Assembly: GCA_031397815.1 (NCBI GenBank)
Contig: JANNMJ010000233.1
Coordinates: forward strand, 1-47,338
DNA from: JANNMJ01 sp031397815
GTDB taxonomy: Bacteria > Bacteroidota > Bacteroidia > Cytophagales > Hymenobacteraceae
Direction of reading: 5' to 3'
DNA: 47,338 bases
The position numbers and the translations under genes are program-made. Positions 16,909 through 23,038 of this stretch are shown piece after piece (position 1 is the first letter of the stretch; each line of letters opens with the position of its first letter). The notes under the pieces were generated by a model that had not been told where the DNA came from, did not search any database, and saw only the letters and a program-made list of their open reading frames with translations.

Positions 16909-17586
16909 CTAGCGGTTGAACAGGAAACGGGCAAACTCGACGGCCGAGTCGATGGGGTTGCGGCCGATGAGGTCGAAGCTCAGCGTAACGGCTTTCTCGA
17001 CGGCTTCGTCGGTGCGGACGAAGTTCGGCGAGTTGTCTTTGAGCCAGAAATCTAGCAAAAACGTGAGCTGATACCAGAATCCGGCGGCGTAACGGTCGCT
17101 GAGGAACGCGCGCCGCACCACTTCCTTACTCAGCCGCGCCTCGATGAGCAGCTCTTCGGCAAACTGCTCGAACCGGACTTTCGCGTCTTGCAGGTAAACC
17201 GGCGTCGCGCGGTTGAAGAACGGGTGGAGCTTGTTGCTGAGCGTGATGTAGGAACGCTCATCGCGCAGACCCTCGATGAGGGTGAAGTAGAACGCCAGCA
17301 GCTTCTCGCGGACGCTGTAATTGGCGTACTCGGGCGTGGCCTCGGCACGGGTGCGGGCGGCGTCGATGAACTCGCGGAAAATGTCGCGGTCAATGGCTTC
17401 AAACGTCGCGTACTGCTCGTAGAAGGCGCTTTCGGCGATTCCCAGCTCTTGCGCCAGCGCGTAAACCGTGGCCGGTGGGGCGCCGTGCCGGAGCAGGTAA
17501 TCGCGGTAAGCGACCCGAATCCGGGTGCGGTCGGAGAGGGGAGGAGCCGAAGTAGCGTCGGCGGTAAAGGGGGCTTGAGCGTCCAT
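16909..17586 (-). CDS. TetR-fold protein paired with the ABC1 kinase
   Basis: The 225-residue product has an N-terminal TetR helix-turn-helix (about residues 22-68: TVYALAQELGIAESAFYEQYATFEAI) and an all-helical C-terminal domain of about 150 residues. The ATG at 17586 was preferred over one at 17634 because a promoter-like element lies between them. It is cotranscribed with the ABC1 kinase (17-base gap). In eukaryotes and proteobacteria the TetR-fold protein COQ9 works with the ABC1 protein COQ8 on quinone-like lipids. The pairing here may be similar, or this may be a normal repressor of the operon. The HTH looks intact, so DNA binding remains likely. Confidence 0.8.
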   Translation of the reverse strand: MDAQAPFTADATSAPPLSDRTRIRVAYRDYLLRHGAPPATVYALAQELGIAESAFYEQYATFEAIDRDIFREFIDAARTRAEATPEYANYSVREKLLAFYFTLIEGLRDERSYITLSNKLHPFFNRATPVYLQDAKVRFEQFAEELLIEARLSKEVVRRAFLSDRYAAGFWYQLTFLLDFWLKDNSPNFVRTDEAVEKAVTLSFDLIGRNPIDSAVEFARFLFNR

Positions 17587-17604
17587 TTTGCTTGCTTTGT
17601 GGTG

Positions 17605-17635
17605 CAAAGTACTACGTGTTCTATAGCGAACCAAA
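17605..17635 (-). promoter_or_regulatory. Promoter candidate for the TetR-ABC1 operon
   Basis: On the minus strand a -33 TTTG is followed after 20 bases by TACTTTG, one base short of the TAnnTTTG consensus. It would start transcription about 12 bases upstream of the ATG at 17586, which supports that start. Confidence 0.45.
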
Positions 17636-17717
17636 TCGGGACGCTTTTAGGTCAGTTTTCCAGACGAATTTCGGCACTGAAAGTCGACCTGAAAGCGCGG
17701 CATCTCCAGCGCCCGAA

Positions 17718-19043
17718 TCAGCTTCTCGCCGCCGCCGAAGTGGCTTTGTAAGTGGCCAAAGCGCGTTCCCGCGCCATCTTATGGTCGACCATCGGCGCCG
17801 GATATTTCGCCGTGCCATACTCCGGAACCCACCGCTTGACGTATTTCAGCTCCGGGTCAAACTTTTCAAGCTGACTCTGCGGCGAGAACACCCGGAACCA
17901 TGGCGCGTTCACGACGCCCGTACCCGCAATCCACTGCCAGTTGCCGACGTTCTGACTGAGGTCGAAATCGAGGAGCTTTTCGGCGAAATAGCGTTCGCCC
18001 CAGCGCCAGTCGATCAGCAGGTGCTTCACCAGAAACGAGGCGGTCGCCATTCGGGCGCGGTTTTGCATAAAGCCGGTGGCATTCAGCTCCCGCATCCCGG
18101 CATCGATGAACGGGTACCCGGTCCGGCCTTCGCACCAGCGCGCGAATTCCGCTTCGTTGTTGCGCCACGGCAGCAGGCGCAGACTGCGCTCGTAGGATTC
18201 GTCGACCGTCTGCGGAAATTTCCACAGAATCAGCATAAAGTAATCGCGCCAAATCAGCTCGTGGAGCAGCGTCGGGTTGATGGTCTGCGCCTGCCGCATC
18301 AGCTCACGCGGCGAGAGCGTGCCGAACCGCAGATGCACCGACGCCCGCGTGGTGCTGCGGGCGTGGCCGGGGATATCGCGGGTGTGGTCGTAGTTCTTGA
18401 TGATGCTGTCTTCGGGCAGACCGTCGGGCACGGGGTGCAGCTCGTTCCGCTCGAAACCCATTGCCTTCAACGTCGGAATCCGCCCCACTTCTGAAGACTT
18501 GGCGTGGTACAACCGCCCCGGCTCAGCCGCCATCGCAGCGGAAGGCCGGGCCGCCAAATCAGCCTCTGTGAGGCGCCCGAGCCACGTATTGCGGTACATC
18601 GTGAACGCCCGATGCACCGTCTCCGACTTCGACAGCACCTCGTCTTTCGCGAACACCACTTGGTCTTTGAACGTCTGGAAAGTGCGCCCTTCTTTCGTCA
18701 GTAAAGCGGTCACAGCGGCGTCGCGGGTGGCGGCGTACGGCTCGTAATCTTCGTTGGTGTAAAGCGCCGTGACTGCCGGAAACTCGGTCAGCAGCTTCGC
18801 CAGCTCGTCGAGCGGCCGGCCGTAGCGCACCAGCAACGTGCCGCCGTGCGCCTCATACGCCGCCCGGAGCGCCGTGATGGCATCGTGGATATAAGTCACG
18901 CGGGCATCGTCGGCGGGGAGGTCGTCGAGGATGGAACGGTCGAAAATGAAAATCGGCAGTACCGGCTGACCGGTTGCCAGCGCCGCCGCCAAACCGGCGT
19001 TATCGGGGAGGCGCAAATCGCGCCGATGCCAAAACAGAATCAT
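17718..19043 (-). CDS. phrB: Deoxyribodipyrimidine photolyase / cryptochrome family protein
   Basis: This flavoenzyme repairs UV-made pyrimidine dimers with blue light. The 441-residue length and layout are usual: an N-terminal alpha/beta antenna domain (ILFWHRRDLRLPDNAGL) and a C-terminal FAD domain. FAD and DNA contact motifs are present: WRDYFMLILW, WCEGRTGYPFIDAGMREL, NRARMATASFLVKHLL, DWRWGERYFAEKLLDFD and NVGNWQWIAGTG. The pattern is that of a class I CPD photolyase, although a 6-4 or cryptochrome role cannot be excluded by eye. It lies 22 bases downstream of the SDR gene, probably in one transcript. Photoprotection fits pigmented, surface-living relatives of Hymenobacter. Confidence 0.93.
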   Translation of the reverse strand: MILFWHRRDLRLPDNAGLAAALATGQPVLPIFIFDRSILDDLPADDARVTYIHDAITALRAAYEAHGGTLLVRYGRPLDELAKLLTEFPAVTALYTNEDYEPYAATRDAAVTALLTKEGRTFQTFKDQVVFAKDEVLSKSETVHRAFTMYRNTWLGRLTEADLAARPSAAMAAEPGRLYHAKSSEVGRIPTLKAMGFERNELHPVPDGLPEDSIIKNYDHTRDIPGHARSTTRASVHLRFGTLSPRELMRQAQTINPTLLHELIWRDYFMLILWKFPQTVDESYERSLRLLPWRNNEAEFARWCEGRTGYPFIDAGMRELNATGFMQNRARMATASFLVKHLLIDWRWGERYFAEKLLDFDLSQNVGNWQWIAGTGVVNAPWFRVFSPQSQLEKFDPELKYVKRWVPEYGTAKYPAPMVDHKMARERALATYKATSAAARS

Positions 19044-19065
19044 ATGCCCAGCGCTATCAGCTTAC

Positions 19066-19782
19066 TTATTTTACCTTTCCCATTCCGCCATCCACCCCAA
19101 TCACCTGCCCGGTGATGAAGCTGGATTCTTTACTGAGGAGAAACTCAATCATCGCCGCCACATCGTCGGGCTGACCAATCCGCCCCAGTGGGTGCCGCTT
19201 GCCACCGGCTTCTACCTTTTCGGGCGTGTTGAGCAGCGTCGCGGCGAGGGGCGTATTGGTCAGGCTCGGCGCCACGCAATTGACCCGGATGCCGTGTTGA
19301 GCACCTTCGGCAGCCAACGCGCGCGTCAGACCTTCCAAAGCGCCTTTGGCGGCGGCAATACTCGTATGGAACGTGAGGCCCGTGCCCGCCGCCACCGTGC
19401 TAATGAGCACAACTGAGGCGCTGTCGGCGCGCTTCAAGCGCGGAAACGCCGCCTGTAGCGTCGCGACAGCTCCGAGCACATTCAGCTCGAACTCGGCACT
19501 GAAATCGGCGAGCGTCAGGCGCTCGAACGGACGAAGCTTGATGGAGCCGGGCAAATACACGAAACCGTGCAGCACGTCGGGTAAAGCCGCTAGCAGCGCC
19601 GTGGTATCGGGCTTGGTGGCATCGAACGGAATATGCGTCGCCCCCAAGGCTTCCAGCTCTTTGGTCAGCGTGCGCGAGGCGGTGATGAGGGTAGCGCCGT
19701 TGGCCGCGAGGCGCCGAGCTGTGGCAAGACCGATGCCCGTTGAGGCACCAATCAGCAGAAAAGTCTGGCCGGAAAAATCCAT
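19066..19782 (-). CDS. Atypical short-chain dehydrogenase/reductase (SDR), catalytic Tyr replaced
   Basis: The 238-residue protein has the Rossmann NAD(P) motif (GASTGIG, residues 12-18), the SDR Ser region (ISTVAAG, Ser128), the helix with Lys146, and the C-terminal GRIGQPDDVAAMIEFLLS and GQVIGVDGGM motifs. In the YxxxK motif the Tyr position is Ile142 (SIAAAK), and the usual NNAG is replaced (VYLPGS). The catalytic triad is therefore incomplete, and activity as a normal dehydrogenase is doubtful. The fold and cofactor site look intact. It is followed after 22 bases by the photolyase, which suggests a role linked to light or flavin chemistry, though this is only context. Confidence 0.85.
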   Translation of the reverse strand: MDFSGQTFLLIGASTGIGLATARRLAANGATLITASRTLTKELEALGATHIPFDATKPDTTALLAALPDVLHGFVYLPGSIKLRPFERLTLADFSAEFELNVLGAVATLQAAFPRLKRADSASVVLISTVAAGTGLTFHTSIAAAKGALEGLTRALAAEGAQHGIRVNCVAPSLTNTPLAATLLNTPEKVEAGGKRHPLGRIGQPDDVAAMIEFLLSKESSFITGQVIGVDGGMGKVK

Positions 19783-19886
19783 GTGGTTGAGTTGGTCGAG
19801 TGAGTAGAGAAGTAAAGTCGTCCCCTAACCCTCAGCCAGTCGTTTTGTTGGAGGGAAGGCAGCGCAACCGTCGCCCACCGGCCGCG

Positions 19887-20873
19887 CTAGTCGTCGAGGC
19901 GGTAGAGCCGCACGGTCACCAACACATCAATAAATAGCAGCGCCAGCGCCAGCACGAGTGGATACTGATACTTATTGGCCGTCACGCGGAGCAGCTTTAC
20001 TTCCCGAACTTGTCCGCGCAGGCCCGCCAAAGCGGTAGACAGCTCGCGCGTTTCGTCCAGAAAATCGGTCAGCTCGAAATAGCGCCCGCCCGTCGCTTCG
20101 GCGAGGTTGCGGAGCGCATCGGGGCGGAGGCGCGAGATGGGCGGCCCGGCGTCGTTGTCGCCGCGTGGGCGGTGCGCGCCCGGCACCGGCGCCCCGCCCG
20201 CCGTCCCTACGCCGAGCACGAAGACCGGCACCCGCTCGCGCGTGAGGGTGGCCGTCAGCTCGCGCTCCCCGGCGCGGGTGCCGAAATCTTCGCCATCGGT
20301 AATGAGCACCACCACCGGCGAGTTGCCGCCCGCCGTAGCTTGCCCGGCGGCTTCGGTCCGGATTTTCGCCCGTACCGTATCGAGTGCCGCTCCTATATCC
20401 GTCCCCGGCTGACCGGGCTGATTGGTGCGCAGCGTAGCCGCATACAGCAGCAGCGCCGACTGGTCAAACGTCAGCGGACACCGCACCGAGGCTTCCCCGG
20501 CGAACGTCACCAACGCGACGCGGTCGGCGCCGGTAGCGCTCAAAAAATTCGGCAAAGCGGCTTTTACCCGCTCCAAACGCGTCGGACGGACGTCCTGCGC
20601 GTCCATCGAGCGAGAAATATCCACCACCACCCACACATCTTTTCCGGTGCTCCGGACCTGCTTGCGCGTCGTGCCCAACGCCGGGCCCCACAGCGCCAGC
20701 AGCAGCAAACCGCCGGTTAATAACCGCAGCGGCAATTTCCACCAAATACCACGCGCTGACTGATTTAGCGCGCGCCCAACCCGCCAAACCCGGCCCGCCG
20801 CGAGCAGCAGCCCCACGATTATAAGGCCGCCCAAGAGGGCATCGGAGAGGGTCGGAGGGTAAAACCAATTCAT
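19887..20873 (-). CDS. Membrane-anchored VWA domain protein (BatA/BatB-like)
   Basis: The 328-residue protein has two N-terminal membrane helices (about 10-30 and 48-66), a von Willebrand factor A domain with a perfect MIDAS (DISRS, then TD-type and ITDGEDFG segments), and one C-terminal helix (PLVLALALLFIDVLV). This is the layout of BatA/BatB proteins of the Bacteroides aerotolerance operon, which normally sits with MoxR and DUF58 genes. Here it is alone: a DUF58 protein is encoded about 23 kb away (43597) and no MoxR ATPase is in the window. The ATG at 20873 was chosen since it begins MNWFYPPTLSD just before the first helix; an upstream ATG at 20918 adds an unlikely extension. Confidence 0.85.
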   Translation of the reverse strand: MNWFYPPTLSDALLGGLIIVGLLLAAGRVWRVGRALNQSARGIWWKLPLRLLTGGLLLLALWGPALGTTRKQVRSTGKDVWVVVDISRSMDAQDVRPTRLERVKAALPNFLSATGADRVALVTFAGEASVRCPLTFDQSALLLYAATLRTNQPGQPGTDIGAALDTVRAKIRTEAAGQATAGGNSPVVVLITDGEDFGTRAGERELTATLTRERVPVFVLGVGTAGGAPVPGAHRPRGDNDAGPPISRLRPDALRNLAEATGGRYFELTDFLDETRELSTALAGLRGQVREVKLLRVTANKYQYPLVLALALLFIDVLVTVRLYRLDD

Positions 20874-20945
20874 CTGAAACAAGGCCGCTGACGCCCGGCG
20901 AAGGTAGCCCCAGCCCACCCGGAACCGAAAAGTTTCTCATTCTGC

Positions 20946-20977
20946 TTGCACCACCCGCAAACTGCGGCCTACCTTTG
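20946..20977 (+). promoter_or_regulatory. Promoter of the tRNA array
   Basis: TTG at 20946 and TACCTTTG at 20970-20977 with a 21-base spacer match the Bacteroidota housekeeping promoter. The expected start, near 20984, lies 60 bases before tRNA-Ser. Confidence 0.65.
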
Positions 20978-21043
20978 TTGCACCAAAGCAGCTGCCACAA
21001 GCAGTAACGCTCCAACCGGGAGCGCTTAGCTGAGGGAATATCC

Positions 21044-21131
21044 GGAGAAGTGGGAGAGTGGCTTAATCCAGTAGTTTGCTAAACTGCCGTAGCTCTAAAG
21101 GCTACCGGGGGTTCGAATCCCCCCTTCTCCG
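21044..21131 (+). tRNA. tRNA-Ser(GCU)
   Basis: Acceptor arms GGAGAAG/CTTCTCC, a long variable arm typical of serine tRNAs, T-arm GGGGGTTCGAATCCCCC and anticodon loop TTGCTAA (anticodon GCT) are all visible. It reads AGC/AGU codons. CCA is not fully encoded. Confidence 0.95.
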
Positions 21132-21186
21132 CATACCGACTACTGGCGTAAACGAATAAAATCGTTTCAACAGAGGTCAACTTTTT

Positions 21187-21263
21187 CGGGGTGTAGCGTA
21201 GCCCGGTATCGCGCCTGCTTTGGGAGCAGGAGGCCGCAAGTTCGAATCTTGCCACCCCGACCA
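21187..21263 (+). tRNA. tRNA-Pro(UGG)
   Basis: Acceptor arms CGGGGTG/CACCCCG, anticodon stem CCTGC/GCAGG with loop TTTGGGA (anticodon TGG), T-loop TTCGAAT, discriminator A and an encoded CCA at 21261-21263. Confidence 0.95.
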
Positions 21264-21269
21264 AATTTC

Positions 21270-21314
21270 AAAAGCCGTCGGCTATCCCTTCTGACGGGAA
21301 AGCAGACGGCTTTT
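21270..21314. terminator. Hairpin terminator after tRNA-Pro
   Basis: AAAAGCCGTC (21270) pairs with GACGGCTTTT (21305-21314), with three further inner pairs. The flanking A and T runs make it work in both directions. tRNA-Arg, 42 bases later, may depend on read-through or its own unseen promoter. Confidence 0.6.
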
Positions 21315-21355
21315 GGCATTTTCAATTGTCTGACATTGACATTGAAACTGACTTC

Positions 21356-21430
<75 letters not shown>

Positions 21431-21737
21431 ACTGATTATTAATAACTTAGACTGCGGTTTAGGTGCCTGAACTTCGTTGTAGTTACTACTGCGGTTACTA
21501 CAACCTTGTCATATGTCCCCGCTGGGGGCAGTTAGCATCCGTGAAGGCCAATCCTAGCTTTTCGCCGACTGTGCCAAAAAGATCCGTGCTTACGGCCTAA
21601 CAGCAGACGCAGACAGTCTTACCTTCGGGGAGCCGAATCAAGGGGATGTTGCTTTGATAAAACCCGCAGAAGCCAAAGCGCACTTTGGTAGTAGATGCCC
21701 CCTATGTACTGAGCCGGACGTACAGATAGGGCTTTGA
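21431..21737. other. Non-coding left end of the element
   Basis: About 300 bases without a supported gene. It holds the left GGTTACTAC-type repeats (21482-21503) and a small CCCC-gct-GGGG hairpin near 21517-21526. The composition is more AT-rich than the chromosomal flank. Confidence 0.6.
21482..21503 (+). promoter_or_regulatory. Left arm-type recombinase sites (two direct GTTACTAC repeats)
   Basis: GTTACTAC at 21482-21489 and GGTTACTACAA at 21493-21503 are spaced 12 bases apart between matching bases. The same pair, same spacing and orientation, occurs at 31735-31757 beside the integrase gene. They are likely arm-binding sites for the recombinase N-terminal domain. Confidence 0.6.
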
Positions 21738-22013
21738 TTAGATTCCATACTGCACTTCCGGTGCAGTGCAGTCAGTGCAGCGGCTATCTCCATATTCGCG
21801 AGCTTGCTTTAATGAAACTGCTGCTGCATTGCCATCACAGTGCTCTCTCAGCAAGTGGCAGTTTAGATCCTTGTGATAATACTTAGGCGCTGATGGGCTT
21901 ATGCAGGTATATACTAATGTAGATTTCCATAAAGAAAAGCTTCCATATGCCGCCAAAGAAACGGTAATAGCGAGTATCAGCCACGTCCTTGGGTTGCGAA
22001 GTAGAGAACTCAC
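21738..22013 (-). CDS. Small single-pass membrane protein with Cys/His metal-binding-like motif
   Basis: The 91-residue product has one N-terminal membrane helix (about residues 10-31, WLILAITVSLAAYGSFSLW) and a soluble tail. The tail has the pattern Y-H-x(4)-C-H-L-L...V-S-L-K-Q-A-R-x(2)-G-x(3)-C-x(2)-C. This H/C...SLxxAxxxGxxxCxxC pattern resembles a short Ada-like or zinc-ribbon motif found at the ends of various nuclease-associated and envelope proteins. The Cys/His set could bind a metal. It lies 28 bases downstream of the MarR-like gene on the same strand and is the last gene before attL, the usual place for cargo. Its function is unknown. Confidence 0.6.
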   Translation of the reverse strand: MSSLLRNPRTWLILAITVSLAAYGSFSLWKSTLVYTCISPSAPKYYHKDLNCHLLREHCDGNAAAVSLKQAREYGDSRCTDCTAPEVQYGI

Positions 22014-22041
22014 ACTTATTAAATATGATAATTAAAAATAT

Positions 22042-22401
22042 TTACTTTTCGGGTAGTCGATCAGTTACGGCTTCAAAATGTTGCCGCATTCTTCTCGAAA
22101 AGTCATTAGCAATGTTACGACCGGATGGCGTTAATAACAACCCAGTGCGCCCTTCTCGGTTCAGGACACCCGCACCCTTGGGACCTAGCATGGTGGCTTG
22201 GTAGCTGACCGTCGCGGGGTCCAGTCCAGCTAAGCGGCGGGCGGTGCTAATGGGTACGCTGCGGCTTGTTCGTTCCTCAATTGCAGCCACAGCCAACAGC
22301 AGGCGTAACCCGGCGGGCTTCATCTTCCAAGCCCGTGCTGTGGCCGTTCGCACGGCTGTATCTCCGGCAGCAATCCAAGCGAACCCGTGTAGCTGATTCA
22401 T
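22042..22401 (-). CDS. MarR-like winged-helix protein
   Basis: The 119-residue protein (ATG at 22401, MNQLHGFAWIAAGDT) has a winged-helix layout like MarR: a helical start, the recognition segment ISTARRLAGLDPATVSYQATMLGPKGAG and a beta-wing with GRTGLLLTPSGRNIANDF. The last part matches the xGRxxxLxLTxxG wing motif of MarR proteins. A longer frame from 22479 has a non-conserved Arg/Pro-rich extension and was not used. It is upstream of the small membrane protein gene by 28 bases and could regulate it or other cargo. The ligand and target are unknown. Confidence 0.6.
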   Translation of the reverse strand: MNQLHGFAWIAAGDTAVRTATARAWKMKPAGLRLLLAVAAIEERTSRSVPISTARRLAGLDPATVSYQATMLGPKGAGVLNREGRTGLLLTPSGRNIANDFSRRMRQHFEAVTDRLPEK

Positions 22402-22710
22402 TGGGAGGTTTTTCGGTGGGTACTGGGAAAGGGTGAGGCGGACGACGCTCCCGGTGTACCGGCTCGCGGGCGGGCGCACCCGGTTGGCGGATTGCGTTTC
22501 CCTTAGCAGCCGGTCGCGGCAGATTGGGGGATATGGTCACAGAAGGAACGCCCACGAGTTATAGTTGCGCAGCCGGTGGGTTTGACTTCCGATTTCTCAG
22601 ACACCAAAGAATACGCCTCGGTTGCTGACCTGCCCGGCCGGTAGTAGGGTCGCGCGGCGCGCGATGGCTTGCCGCAATGTGGAGATAGGCGCAGAAGGGG
22701 CACATGTGGG
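22402..22710. other. Intergenic stretch in the element without a supported gene
   Basis: Short frames on both strands here have no domain or signal sequence. A TCGCGC...GCGCGA inverted repeat lies near 22651-22665. It probably contains the promoter region of the MarR-like gene, but no clear TAnnTTTG element was found. Confidence 0.4.
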
Positions 22711-23004
22711 CTAGTCACACGTTGGCCCCGTGGGCTTGGGGTCGAGGGTAGCCGAGTCGGCCACCTTGTAGTCGTGGGCGCTGAAACCGGCCTTGTTAAG
22801 GCCCACCACGATTTTGTCGAGCGTATCGAGAAACTTGCCCGATGCCGTCAGCAGGTAGCTCATGTTTTGCATCGGCGCGGTGTGCGGCACCACATAGGGC
22901 TGGCGCAGCATCTTGAGTGCTAACTTTCGCGAATGCTGTGGAGACACAAAATAACACGGCTCAATGATGTGACAAGTGTTCTCCGGCTTTTGTAGCTGTA
23001 GCAT
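22711..23004 (-). CDS. Unrecognised short ORF divergent from the methyltransferase
   Basis: A 97-residue frame that I do not recognise. The second half (from about residue 45, MQNMSYLLTASGKFLDTLDKI onward) has a protein-like composition with amphipathic helices, while the first half is less convincing. It could be an intact small gene starting at the internal Met, or a decayed remnant. It is divergent from the methyltransferase gene with 34 bases between the frames. Confidence 0.35.
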   Translation of the reverse strand: MLQLQKPENTCHIIEPCYFVSPQHSRKLALKMLRQPYVVPHTAPMQNMSYLLTASGKFLDTLDKIVVGLNKAGFSAHDYKVADSATLDPKPTGPTCD

Positions 23005-23038
23005 AACGGAGTAGTGAATTTAAAAACAGTTTCTAACT

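Noticed and set aside
15947..16912. 321-residue plus-strand ORF
   Set aside because: Antisense to the ABC1 kinase, whose motifs (VHADPHPGN, DFG) are unmistakable.
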